Origin: Kiloniella sp. EL199
GTDB lineage: Bacteria; Pseudomonadota; Alphaproteobacteria; Kiloniellales; Kiloniellaceae
Assembly (NCBI RefSeq): GCF_900313065.1
Contig: NZ_OMPU01000010.1
Coordinates: 620,001-684,000, forward strand
Direction: 5' to 3'
DNA: 64,000 nucleotides
The notes below the pieces were generated by a model. The model saw only the letters and a program-made list of their open reading frames with translations, ran no database searches and was not told the DNA's origin. Numbering within the stretch: the stretch's first letter is position 1; the number at the start of each line of letters is the position of its first letter. The translations under genes and the position numbers were made by a program. This document shows positions 35,772 to 44,342 of the stretch, one piece after another.

Positions 35772-36359
35772 ATGACCACTTTGTTTGAATTTTTCCTGAA
35801 AATCGGGGCGCGGGATTTTTGGTCTTTTTATTGTGATCTGAAAGCCGCGGGGCATATCAGACATGTTGCCGTTTCCTATTATCTCTTGCGCTATTTGTTC
35901 TATAGCCTGTTGGCTGTTGTGATTGCCCTTGTTATTTTATGGGTCATGGGGGCCGTTATCTTTAATCCTGCAGACGGGATTTCTTTTAATCCAGATTTGA
36001 CAATTCCTGTGTTTTTCGGGGCTTTGATCGCGCTTTATATCTGGTGGACCCTGATCGAAATGATTGGAAACATGGCCCATGTCTATAGCCGTGGACAGGT
36101 GGCAAAGGCCGAGGTTATGGGTACAAAATCCCGCATGGGGCGTGGTTTTTATGTGTTGTTGCGCTTTGAGCATCAGGGGAAAGTAATAGAGGCAAGCTTT
36201 GCCAAGCAAATTGGTCAAAAGAGTTATTGGGAAGCTTTTCCCCATGATCATCTGGACGTTATCCATGCCAAAGATAAACCCGAATTGGTTATGCCCTATA
36301 ACGCAGACAGTTTTGAAAAGCGCTGTCTGGATCGCACGCATGACGTGCCTCCAGAATAA
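35772..36359 (+). CDS. two-span membrane protein, DUF3592-like tail
   Basis: A 195-residue protein with two hydrophobic helices (LLRYLFYSLLAVVIALVILW and DLTIPVFFGALIALYIWWTL). A cytoplasmic or periplasmic tail follows (RGQVAKAEVMGTKSRMGRGF, YVLLRFEHQGKVIEASF). The tail's pattern of a short beta domain followed by YWEAFPHDHLDVIHAKDKPE resembles DUF3592, but I am not certain. ATG 35772 is preferred because the earlier in-frame start adds residues before the natural N-terminus. Function unknown. Confidence 0.62.
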   Translation: MTTLFEFFLKIGARDFWSFYCDLKAAGHIRHVAVSYYLLRYLFYSLLAVVIALVILWVMGAVIFNPADGISFNPDLTIPVFFGALIALYIWWTLIEMIGNMAHVYSRGQVAKAEVMGTKSRMGRGFYVLLRFEHQGKVIEASFAKQIGQKSYWEAFPHDHLDVIHAKDKPELVMPYNADSFEKRCLDRTHDVPPE

Positions 36360-36628
36360 GAAAGCTTGAATAAGTCATAAGTAACCCTGAATAAGTTACG
36401 ATGAGGCAAGTAACTGTGAGACAAGATATCTGTCAGCTTTGATATGACAGAACGACAGACCAAGATACTAATGTAAAAGCAATAAATCAGAAATTAGATG
36501 AGTTCATCACGAAAAAAGTGTCCCTTTTTACAAGAACAAGGGTAAGATACCACCCAGATGGTGCAAACAACAGATAGCCATGTGGGGGCGAATATTTCTG
36601 TAACTGATTTCTGGCAATCAGAGCCTGT

Positions 36629-36638
36629 GGGGGGGGGG
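36629..36638 (+). repeat. G10 homopolymer tract in the 36360-36700 intergenic stretch
   Basis: Ten consecutive G, 63 bases upstream of the start chosen for the next gene. Tracts of this length mutate by slippage and can switch expression in other bacteria. The rest of the 340-base gap holds no recognisable gene; a short ATG frame at 36558 runs into the tract and stops just after it. Confidence 0.8.
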
Positions 36639-36700
36639 AGGTGCTGAAGGGCAGATTGGGATATTCGGAAATTGGGTTGTTGTCGTGTTTGTAATGAAGT

Positions 36701-37864
36701 GTGCAAATCAGGCCGGAGTTGAGGTTGCCAGAAGAAAAAGTCAGAGTTTTAAAAGAGGGGCTGCCGTCATTACATGATATGGAAACAGATGATCTGGTTG
36801 ATTATCTGCTTCAGGCACGGCAAAGCTTTGTAACCAGTCTTAATAAAAAAGATCCCCCCCTGGACGAGCGATCCCTTTTGATCGAGACAGCCAATTTTGA
36901 TGAAGCTGTTCGTCGTATTCTTTCCGAGAAGTCTTCATCGTCATCTGTTGATAGAAAAAGTCTGGCAGAGGAGCCTGTGCGAGAAGAAGGTAAAATCATA
37001 GACGCCAGAGATGCTTTGCCTGATGGTACTTTGTCTGGCGAAGATGGCGTGCAGGTCGATGAAGTCGCCGAAGTTTCTCTGGATCAGTATTTGTCAGACA
37101 AGGAAGATGAGGATGAAGATGTCTTCTTACTTGAAGAGAAACCTCTTTTTGCAGAACAGCCTTTGTTAGAGAAGTTGACTAGGGCACGTTCAACGCAAGC
37201 CAGGGACAGAGGCTCAAATACAGATCAAGTTGAAAGTACTGATATCGGCATGGAACAGGGGGAAATTGATCTGGATGATTTTTCCTCTCCGGAACGTAAG
37301 GTCAATTGGCAAAAGACGCGCGAAGACCATATCACTGACAGAGAACTGGGAGATCGAGATCCATCACCTTATGTCTGGGACAGTGATATCGATGAAAGAT
37401 CACGCGGCGGTTTCCTGGGCTTCGTCAGTGGCCTTATTGTTTTGATTGTGTATATTATTCTGCCTGGCTTGGCTGTGGTTTCTCCTTTGTTAACGCCAGC
37501 AATGGCGTGGGATGAATGGATCAATATAGGCATCCTGTCCGGTATTGTATTGCTGGCTGTTTTTGTTGTTTCTATCTTTAGTCGATATCGTTTCCGCTAT
37601 GCACTTTATGGGGGCATTGCCTTTGCCTTGCTGAGTTATGGGGCACATCATATCCCACAGGTTCGTGATTTCGTGGAGAATGAAAAAATAGCCTTGCCTA
37701 TTGTGGCGGATTACCTGATCGAAGGGTATTTTCTGTTGGCGGAAGAAAGTCAGCTTCCGCTTAAAACCGGGGCTGTTCAGCTACAGCCAAATGAGTTGAA
37801 TTACGGCCGGCTTCAGCGCGTCAACCTTTTTGTGAAGGAGGTCGATGCATGGCTGGAAAATTGA
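36701..37864 (+). CDS. membrane protein with long acidic N-terminal region, unknown family
   Basis: A 387-residue protein. The first ~235 residues are strongly acidic and probably disordered in part (DEVAEVSLDQYLSDKEDEDE). Three hydrophobic helices follow: FVSGLIVLIVYIILPGLAVV, WINIGILSGIVLLAVFVVSI and RYALYGGIAFALLSYGAHHI. A C-terminal segment follows. I do not recognise a family. The start is uncertain: GTG 36701 is the first after an in-frame stop, but in-frame TTG codons also exist. The last 16 bases overlap the next gene, so the two are probably co-translated. Confidence 0.66.
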   Translation: MQIRPELRLPEEKVRVLKEGLPSLHDMETDDLVDYLLQARQSFVTSLNKKDPPLDERSLLIETANFDEAVRRILSEKSSSSSVDRKSLAEEPVREEGKIIDARDALPDGTLSGEDGVQVDEVAEVSLDQYLSDKEDEDEDVFLLEEKPLFAEQPLLEKLTRARSTQARDRGSNTDQVESTDIGMEQGEIDLDDFSSPERKVNWQKTREDHITDRELGDRDPSPYVWDSDIDERSRGGFLGFVSGLIVLIVYIILPGLAVVSPLLTPAMAWDEWINIGILSGIVLLAVFVVSIFSRYRFRYALYGGIAFALLSYGAHHIPQVRDFVENEKIALPIVADYLIEGYFLLAEESQLPLKTGAVQLQPNELNYGRLQRVNLFVKEVDAWLEN

Positions 37865-38940
37865 AAATCCCAGTGACAAAAACCGTAAGGAACTTCGTAA
37901 AAAACGCTTTTATTTCAGTGGTCATGGCGAGCATTTTATATGCTGCTGGACAAGGCGATATTACAGCTTATGCCGATATTACAGGGCGTGGTGAAGGCAA
38001 GCATCAATTCCTGTCTTTTAACAAGAGCCGGCTGAGTGAGCCCATTAAGAGCGAATTAACAGGTCAACAAAATAAAGTCTTTTTGCCCGGTATTGATTAT
38101 AATTTTCGCTGGCAGATCGAGAACGGGGGTGCCCAAGCGACTGTTCAGGGGCAGATCATATGGCACATCCATTCAAATACCTATGTGCCGTTGCCGCCAG
38201 TTCCGGGCGGGCGGGCGCGATTGAGTGAACTTTCCGAAGAAAGCTGGTCGCAACTGGCACTTTATGATGTGAAGTTAAAGCTGATCCTTCGCGAGAAGGG
38301 GGATAAATCAAATCAACGCTATGGCATTGTACTGGATCTTGGTATCCCCAACAAGCCGGGTGAAAAAAACTGGAGTATTACAGTCCCGGCGCGGGTTAGC
38401 TGGGACAAGCTATTGACCTTTTATGAAGGACCTGGCTTGAATAATGACAGCTATCTGTCTTCTGAGGAAGCCCGTGCCATTATTGGTCAAGCGGGGGAAG
38501 AAAAAGAGCTTGTGGTCGAGAGTTCCTGGCTTGTATCTGCGCGGATGAGTACCGTTGCTTACTTTGACGATCTTTTACAAAAGCGTGTGGATTGGCGGGC
38601 AGAGTTGATGGTGCGAACTATTCGGGCGCAACTGGATTCTCTGGAACGTATAACGGGGTTGCCCGGAGAAAAAATTCGTCAGGCACTGGCCGTGACGCGG
38701 GTTGATATCAACCGCAATATCACGGCAGTTCCCGAAGATGTTCAGAGACTTTATGACAAGTTGAACAAGGGCGTGCCGGATCGCTATATCAGCCCGGTGA
38801 GACGGGCTTATTATCATGCTGAACGTGCACGTATTTATGAAGACGCTTTGATCAAGTTGGAAGCACTTAAGCCGGGTCAGCTAATTGATGATTACTCTAC
38901 ATGGTTTGATGCGAAGGTGCAGGCAATTGGACTGCAATAA
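37849..38940 (+). CDS. exported protein of unknown family, partner of the preceding gene
   Basis: A 363-residue protein. The N-terminus has a basic head and hydrophobic stretch (FVKNAFISVVMASILYAAGQ) that could be a signal peptide or anchor, and the rest is hydrophilic. A central beta-rich part (DYNFRWQIENGGAQATVQGQ) and a helical C-terminal part (DLLQKRVDWRAELMVRTIRA, then EDALIKLEALKPGQ) can be seen. No family recognised. The ATG follows a near-perfect AAGGAGGT ribosome-binding site and overlaps the upstream gene by 16 bases, implying that the two products work together in or at the inner membrane. Confidence 0.72.
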   Translation: MAGKLKIPVTKTVRNFVKNAFISVVMASILYAAGQGDITAYADITGRGEGKHQFLSFNKSRLSEPIKSELTGQQNKVFLPGIDYNFRWQIENGGAQATVQGQIIWHIHSNTYVPLPPVPGGRARLSELSEESWSQLALYDVKLKLILREKGDKSNQRYGIVLDLGIPNKPGEKNWSITVPARVSWDKLLTFYEGPGLNNDSYLSSEEARAIIGQAGEEKELVVESSWLVSARMSTVAYFDDLLQKRVDWRAELMVRTIRAQLDSLERITGLPGEKIRQALAVTRVDINRNITAVPEDVQRLYDKLNKGVPDRYISPVRRAYYHAERARIYEDALIKLEALKPGQLIDDYSTWFDAKVQAIGLQ

Positions 38941-39031
38941 AGCGCAAAAAAACAGGTTAACCTAATTTGAACTGATTTGTTTCAAGAGCTATCAATCCTC
39001 AAGAGAATGATTTTCCCAGGTTTATGGTGAT

Positions 39032-39820
39032 TTAGAACTTGAAAGTTGCCCGGATTTTTCTTGCTGTTCCATCGCGCTCGAATTGGTCCAGCGCATTTTG
39101 TAAATCATGGATGATTTTGGGATCGGTATCTGTATTGCAGGCAAGCCATAAACCGATTTCGCGGACGGCAAAAACTTCCTCTATATCCAATATTTTTTGT
39201 TGTTTGATAATTTGATGGCCCGAAATCCGTCCTGTTGCCCAAAGATCTATCCGGCCGCTTTGTAATTTCCGGGCATTTGTTTCGTCTTCAATATGAATCA
39301 AATCAAGGTATGGATGTTGTTGTTTTTGTAGATACTGTGTAAATGCCCAACCATCAATGCTTCCAACGCGATAATGATGTGTATCCTTTTTGGATAATAT
39401 TTGGATGTTTCTATTTTTTAGGGCAAAGAAAGACCAGGCATCATTTGCGAGTGGTCCAACCCAATGGAAAAGTTTTTCGCGTTCTGTCGTTCGCCATGCT
39501 GAATAGATACAGGTAGAAGGTTGCTTCAAAGCAATCTGATAAGCGCGTTTCCATGGCAGTAGCTCAATTTGCAGCTCTATGCTGTTATTTTCTGCAGCGA
39601 GACGCAATAATTCAGTTGCTAACCCGGTGATAACACCCTCATTGCTGATCATATTCAGTGGAGGATATTCTTCAGTAACAAGATGAAGGTACATTTTAGG
39701 TGAAGATTTATTTGCCTGTAAATTATCCTCGTGCGCTATAGCCGAAGGTATAAAGACGAAATTTGTAATAAGGCTGCGCAAGAATAAAGAGCGCAATATT
39801 ATCCTGCCAAGCTGTATCAT
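39032..39820 (-). CDS. orphan periplasmic solute-binding protein (SBP_bac_3)
   Basis: A 262-residue protein with a signal segment (ILRSLFLRSLITNFVFIPSA, then IAHE). The mature part reads YLHLVTEEYPPLNMISNEGV, TGLATELLRLAAENNSIELQ, LLPWKRAYQIALKQPST and GKIDLWATGR-like motifs, the pattern of family-3 binding proteins with a P-W-x-R site. It is the fourth such protein in the window with no permease beside it. Convergent with the unknown two-gene unit. Confidence 0.8.
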   Translation of the reverse strand: MIQLGRIILRSLFLRSLITNFVFIPSAIAHEDNLQANKSSPKMYLHLVTEEYPPLNMISNEGVITGLATELLRLAAENNSIELQIELLPWKRAYQIALKQPSTCIYSAWRTTEREKLFHWVGPLANDAWSFFALKNRNIQILSKKDTHHYRVGSIDGWAFTQYLQKQQHPYLDLIHIEDETNARKLQSGRIDLWATGRISGHQIIKQQKILDIEEVFAVREIGLWLACNTDTDPKIIHDLQNALDQFERDGTARKIRATFKF

Positions 39821-39905
39821 GACCGGATTATATAAAAATCTTTCTTAATTTTATCTTATGAAAAATAAGAAGCAAACTTGGATTTAAAGGCATTATAAAA
39901 AATTA

Positions 39906-40379
39906 TCATTTTCTTGGATTGTGTGTATCATGATCGAGCTGCGAGCCAATTGTTTCCGCATATGATGTGATGAAGCTTTCGAAACCTTTTCTGTGTGGCG
40001 TTGAGTTTGTTTTTTTTAAGTGGGACGGCAATAAGTTCTTTTTCTGTTGCAGTAATTCCAGCGCTCGTGCTTTTTCTTTGTTTGAGTTTTTCACATAGGT
40101 TCGGATTTGCTTGCAAAGGGCTATATCAGTGCAAATTTCGTAGGCACCTTCATGTTTGTTATCATAGCCAAAAAGATCGACTTCTCCCAACAAAAGCACA
40201 TTGTCTTCCAGCCCCACGCTCACACGGGCATCAAACTCGGCGGCGACCCGTTTTCCGCATCGATAGGGATAGGTAAGTTCAAGCTTTGCTGAAGGGATCG
40301 TGGTATATGAAGATGAAGAATGAATTGAAGAAACATTCACTATGGAAGATTGCGCCACTATTTTCATCCTTCTGATCAT
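39906..40379 (-). CDS. protein of unknown function
   Basis: A soluble protein of up to 157 residues. The first part contains short beta-like stretches (KLELTYPYRCGKRVAAEFDA, SVGLEDNVLLLGEVDLFGYD), and the last 60 residues are lysine-rich and helical (KEKARALELLQQKKNLLPSH). No family recognised. An in-frame ATG at 40364 could be the true start. The sequence over the first ATG contains the 13-mer ATTAACGGGTAAC (plus strand, 40378-40390), which recurs in the tandem array at 47634. Confidence 0.5.
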   Translation of the reverse strand: MIRRMKIVAQSSIVNVSSIHSSSSYTTIPSAKLELTYPYRCGKRVAAEFDARVSVGLEDNVLLLGEVDLFGYDNKHEGAYEICTDIALCKQIRTYVKNSNKEKARALELLQQKKNLLPSHLKKTNSTPHRKGFESFITSYAETIGSQLDHDTHNPRK

Positions 40380-40480
40380 TAACGGGTAACAATTCTATCC
40401 GCAGAATCAAGAGGCATACAAAGTATCAGGGGAATTAGGTAAATTTGTATCCGGGTGATAATGATTATAAGCGAGTTTGA

Positions 40481-41038
40481 TTATTTTTCTTTCCAGTAGC
40501 TATGATCTACATTGTTTTTACTGGTGAAACGGTAAAGCAGGAAAGTGATAACGCATCCAAAAGAGCCTGATGTTAAAAGTCCAATGGCGCAATAGATAAC
40601 GAGCGAATAGGTTTTATCTGTTGGGAAAGTTGCTTGGGCCGCATATTGAGAACCAATATAGATGCCATTTTTTGCCAACAGGATTTGTAATAAATTCATA
40701 TTTTCCAGGGGAAAATAAACATTACCGATCTTGGGAACACCAAGAAGTAGTATTGAGATAATAATACCGAGAGAAAAACTAAGAACAGCCCCGTGAAAAG
40801 CATGCTGTATGTTATACGATCTGGACAAAAAATAAGAAGGTAAAATGAAGAAACCAGTGATGGCAAACACGCAACAAACAATGGCATTCCTGGATGAAAC
40901 AAGTTCATAAAGGCAAACGTATTGTCCTGACCAAATATAGGATAAAGCCCTTGAAAAAGTTTCGAAAATTATAAAGCCGGTTATTCCGGAACACAACGCA
41001 AGTAGTGCTCTTAGTTTAGGCGTAGCATGATATTGCAT
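40481..41038 (-). CDS. small multi-span membrane protein
   Basis: A 185-residue protein with four hydrophobic segments (LRALLALCSGITGFIIFETF, NAIVCCVFAITGFFILPSYF, AVLSFSLGIIISILLLGVPK and VIYCAIGLLTSGSFGCVITF). The second segment and the following AFHGA resemble the same region of the frameshifted gene at 3065-3842. Unrecognised family. It opens a run of four similar-sized membrane protein genes on the minus strand. Confidence 0.6.
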   Translation of the reverse strand: MQYHATPKLRALLALCSGITGFIIFETFSRALSYIWSGQYVCLYELVSSRNAIVCCVFAITGFFILPSYFLSRSYNIQHAFHGAVLSFSLGIIISILLLGVPKIGNVYFPLENMNLLQILLAKNGIYIGSQYAAQATFPTDKTYSLVIYCAIGLLTSGSFGCVITFLLYRFTSKNNVDHSYWKEK

Positions 41039-41157
41039 GTGATTATTACGTTTGGTCTGGTGGCGTTGCTGCTACCTTAGCGTGATGTTTCTTTATAAAT
41101 GTTAAATTATTCCTTGCATTTAAGATTAATTATTTATGGTTGTGTATGATATTTTTT

Positions 41158-41631
41158 TCAATCAAACACATCCGGTTCTATTTCGGGGGCGATCTTTGTT
41201 CTATGTTTTACAAGTAAATGCGAGAGAACAAGTGCGGCGGGCGCACCGATCAGGCTGTATGGGACAGCAAAGGTAGCGGCAAAGCCCATAAAGGCAAGAG
41301 AGCGTTGAGCACGTTCCATAAGGCCGACAAGATCGTAATTCACGGTATCCGGAAACTCGAGATTGTTATCATAAAAAATATCAATGAGCAGTGCTGTGAT
41401 GAGGGCCGAGACGAGTGTGGTCAGTGCTCCGGCCCCAAGTGCGCGTTTAATTCCAAATTCAGTCGGGTTCATAATAAAGGCGGGAATGAAAAACCCGCCA
41501 CACAGTCCCCCTGCAAAAACGGCGGTCAGGAAATTGGTTTCTGTTATAATGATTGTTAATGACAAGGTCGCAACGATGCCAAAATAGAGGCTGCTACAAA
41601 TCCGTTCAGATAAAGTGAATTTAGGTTTCAT
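41158..41631 (-). CDS. small four-span membrane protein, cluster paralogue
   Basis: A 157-residue protein: KFTLSERICSSLYFGIVATL at the N-terminus, GGLCGGFFIPAFIMNPTEFG in the middle, a long third and fourth helix, and the C-terminal motif IAPEIEPDVFD. The start, middle and end correspond closely to the frameshifted gene at 42535-43025 (TLAERICSSFWFGI, GFFVPAAILNPNEFS and LAPEIKPDVFD), so the two are paralogues. No family recognised; presumably an inner-membrane protein. Confidence 0.68.
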   Translation of the reverse strand: MKPKFTLSERICSSLYFGIVATLSLTIIITETNFLTAVFAGGLCGGFFIPAFIMNPTEFGIKRALGAGALTTLVSALITALLIDIFYDNNLEFPDTVNYDLVGLMERAQRSLAFMGFAATFAVPYSLIGAPAALVLSHLLVKHRTKIAPEIEPDVFD

Positions 41632-41679
41632 GTGTAATGCTTTTCTAATGATTTTAAATGTGCGCTGGCCTTCAAAACC

Positions 41680-42177
41680 TTACTTTGGAGTGACCGTTTC
41701 CTGTCTTTGCGATAAGTTTTGTTTATGATCTGGTATTGGGAGTACCCACAAAGCTATAAGCGTAAAAAGGCCGCCGAGAGGCGAAATGATGGCGGATGAA
41801 ATCAAAATACCGGAAAGATGGAAAAGCACTTTTGAAAGGTCAGAAGGTTCTGGACCAAGGAAATTTAATTCCGCGTATCCACCTGTGAACATAAAAACGG
41901 TGTTAGCACAGAACATTGCCAGAGCAAAACATAGCATTCCCCCGATAAAAGCTCTGCGTTTGGCGCCTTGAAGGTCATTTAGAAAGCGCGGGAGAGCAAA
42001 GTATCCAACAGGAAAGGCTATCAGAAAGGCGGTGAGTTGCTTAAAGCTTAAGAGTTCCTGAAATGAGAGTCGAGGATAGAGACTATCGGCACCCAATCCC
42101 ATCACCAAAAGGAGAAAAAGATAACTCACAAGGCCCCAATAAAGGCCGATCATCAGGCGAAATGCTTTGTAATTCAT
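41680..42177 (-). CDS. small multi-span membrane protein
   Basis: A 165-residue protein with four hydrophobic helices (LMIGLYWGLVSYLFLLLVMG, LTAFLIAFPVGYFALPRF, AFIGGMLCFALAMFCANTVF and ISSAIISPLGGLFTLIALWV). The GYFALPRF...AFIGGML pattern parallels GFFILPSYF...AFHGAVL in the gene at 40481, suggesting distant common ancestry. It lies between the two closer paralogues. Function unknown. Confidence 0.62.
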   Translation of the reverse strand: MNYKAFRLMIGLYWGLVSYLFLLLVMGLGADSLYPRLSFQELLSFKQLTAFLIAFPVGYFALPRFLNDLQGAKRRAFIGGMLCFALAMFCANTVFMFTGGYAELNFLGPEPSDLSKVLFHLSGILISSAIISPLGGLFTLIALWVLPIPDHKQNLSQRQETVTPK

Positions 42178-42534
42178 GTGTGGCTTTTCTGATCGTCAGA
42201 GCAACAAGAGGTTCTTTTTGTTAAGGGGCAAAGCTGGTGAATTGTTTAACTGTATATATTTGTTATGAACAAACATCCCTCATTTGAGGAATGTGATTGT
42301 AAATTTATTACAAGTGATAGACACTATTAAACGTTATGATTGTCGTCTAGCAGAAATTGCCTCCTTCATAATGGTGGCTTCATGAATACTGCTTCTATCT
42401 TAATACAGTATGGCATACCATACCAAGCGGTCATATCACTAGCGTGGCAATTATAGGAGCAGCCCCATGGGAGTAAATAGAGGGTTTTGATTGTGACTTG
42501 CCAAAAACTTGTGAGCTCCTGTTATTTGTCGGGA
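42178..42534. other. intergenic region, about 360 bases
   Basis: Between two minus-strand membrane protein genes. AT-rich with no recognised gene, hairpin or repeat. It probably contains the promoter for the downstream genes of the cluster. Confidence 0.5.
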
Positions 42535-43025
42535 TCAGTCAAACACGTCTGGTTTTATTTCCGGGGCTAGCTTTTTTCGACGCTTGGTTACCATGTGAGA
42601 AAAGAGAGATGCAGCAGCTACACCAATCACACTGAAGGGTATGGAAAGTATAGAGCCTGAAAGTATGAGAAGCAGTATAACTTTCACGTACTGTAACAGG
42701 ATTTTGCCCGGGTCGTTGTTATACCAGACTTTACTATTCTCAGCGAGGATTCCCATAGCTATAGCAATGAGGATTGCCGAACAGAAAGTGGTTAAAGCCC
42801 CGGTCGCTAGTGCACGATTTATCGAAAATTCGTTTGGGTTCAAAATCGCGGCGGGAACAAAAAAACCAGCACAGCAGCCCCGAAGAAAAAGGATGCAAGA
42901 ACACTGATGGGAGTATTCATCAGGAGATCAAAGCTGGCGAGGGCTGTAGATAATGATATTAGGGCGATGATGCCAAACCAAAAACTGCTACATATACGCT
43001 CTGCTAGGGTGAGTTTGGCGTGCAT
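42535..43025 (-). pseudogene. four-span membrane protein paralogue with apparent frameshift
   Basis: Two overlapping frames together make a ~163-residue paralogue of the gene at 41158. The first (from ATG 43025) gives HAKLTLAERICSSFWFGI and ends in an unrelated tail. The second carries GFFVPAAILNPNEFSINRAL through to LAPEIKPDVFD. Reading the second frame upstream gives LRGCCAGFFVP, which aligns with AGGLCGGFFIP of the paralogue, so the shift lies near the A5 run at 42886-42890, where adding one base restores the frame. Sequence error or recent inactivation are both possible. Confidence 0.72.
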
Positions 43026-43180
43026 GAAGTACATCCTCTTATTTACATAGTTTCAGAAGGTTTTTCTTGATCTAAAAGATGTTTCTTTCAGGTGGCGTAA
43101 GTGGATTTTGTGGCTCATAGTTATTTTTACATTCTTTCTTTTTTTGGTTGTGTCTTCGTTGATCGTTTTTCCTCTGGCCA

Positions 43181-43963
43181 CTACATCCGGCGGCCGTACC
43201 AGACGACGCGGCCGATGATATTTACCTCTTCAATGGTGCGTTGATATTCGTTGTGGTTGGCATTATCTGAACTGATACGCAGTAGGGGCGGGTCGGAATT
43301 GGGGATGAGTTCCAGCCTTTTGACCACAACGCCGAAACCATCCCAGAGGGCGAAGATACCCGGTGGGGTGGGGCGTTGGTCGTTGGTATCAATCATCACG
43401 CGATCACCAGAGACCAGTGTCGGGGTCATGGAATCCCCCTGAACTTCGATAATACGTGCGGCTACGGGGCTGACGTTCAGTTCTGAACGCAGGTAATCCG
43501 TGGGCAGGAACCAGTTGCCTTTGACATCATCAGCAATGGCAACACCGCCCTGTCCATCGTCGCTATAGGATACTCCGGCTTCACCACCGCCGCCCATACC
43601 TCCGCGCACGGCAATTTCTGCAACAGCTTCACAGCCGGAAGCCGGAGCAAGAGGGCGAGCAGGGGCAGGAGATGGCGTTCTTGCAGGTTTGCTTGCTGAA
43701 ACATCCTCGTCAAAGCCACCTGAACTCTCCGAAACACCAGAGTTATAGGCATCAAGAGACTGACGGGCTGTCCGATTGGTGCCGAGCAGCTCTTTCGGGT
43801 CACAGGACATGGCGATGGAAAGACGAACCATCCAGACATCGGTTAAACGTCGATCCCCTTTTTCCAGCTTCATTACCTGTGCCTTGGTTGTTCCGGCCTT
43901 GTCAGCAACTTGTTGCAGAGTCATACCCTTTTCAGTGCGTATTTCCTTAATTCTGTTTTCCAT
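43181..43963 (-). CDS. CI/LexA-like repressor with S24 peptidase domain
   Basis: A 260-residue protein. The N-terminal Xre helix-turn-helix (MTLQQVADKAGTTKAQVMKL, then EKGDRRLTDVWMVRLSIAMS) is followed by a 90-residue flexible serine/proline/glycine linker and a C-terminal S24 fold. The catalytic pair is visible: Ser178 in VQGDSMTPTL and Lys215 in GVVVKRLEL. Such proteins maintain prophage lysogeny and are inactivated by RecA-stimulated self-cleavage; a cleavage pair is not obvious in the linker. It faces away from the replication genes at 44497 onward. Confidence 0.9.
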   Translation of the reverse strand: MENRIKEIRTEKGMTLQQVADKAGTTKAQVMKLEKGDRRLTDVWMVRLSIAMSCDPKELLGTNRTARQSLDAYNSGVSESSGGFDEDVSASKPARTPSPAPARPLAPASGCEAVAEIAVRGGMGGGGEAGVSYSDDGQGGVAIADDVKGNWFLPTDYLRSELNVSPVAARIIEVQGDSMTPTLVSGDRVMIDTNDQRPTPPGIFALWDGFGVVVKRLELIPNSDPPLLRISSDNANHNEYQRTIEEVNIIGRVVWYGRRM

Positions 43964-43990
43964 AACATTGCCTGATGATTTTATCCTGTT

Positions 43991-44342
43991 GGTACCGAAC
44001 GTATTTTACCTTACTGGTACTTTTATATGGATTTTATTTAGCCCTGAGTTTTGCAGTTCTTGTTGATTAACTCTTCTTCGGTTGTCAATTCATAAGTATC
44101 CAGAGTAAATAAAAATAAGTTTACAAATTGGATACATTTCTGCTTGACTATGGTTTCCATAATGGATACATATGCTTCATCAAGTCAAGCAGAAATTGAA
44201 TTTTTTGATGCATTATCTTTTTGCATCCAGGGTAGGTTGTCGAATGTTCATATTTTGTGTTTATCAAGTGGTTGCTCTCTGACTTTTTAACTTACTTGAA
44301 CCTCGTTAAAAATGTTGCCGCACAGGTTTCCATAAAGGAAAC
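43991..44342. promoter_or_regulatory. switch-like control region with operator and promoter dyads
   Basis: The 530-base gap between the repressor and the phage-type operon holds several dyads. TACC-N5-GGTA is at 44007-44019 and GGTACC at 43991-43996, close to the repressor start. GTTTCC-N5-GGATAC is at 44153-44169 and GTTTCC-N5-GGAAAC at 44326-44342. A perfect 14-base inverted repeat, 44136-44149 and 44183-44196, surrounds the third dyad and places a TTGACT on each strand facing inward; CATTAT at 44164-44159 gives the leftward one an 18-base spacer. This would fit opposing promoters sharing one operator. Confidence 0.55.

Noticed and set aside
36558-36647. Short ATG frame running into the G10 tract
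   Set aside because: It could suggest a phase-variable start, but reaching the frame of the next gene would need read-through of two stop codons upstream of 36701.
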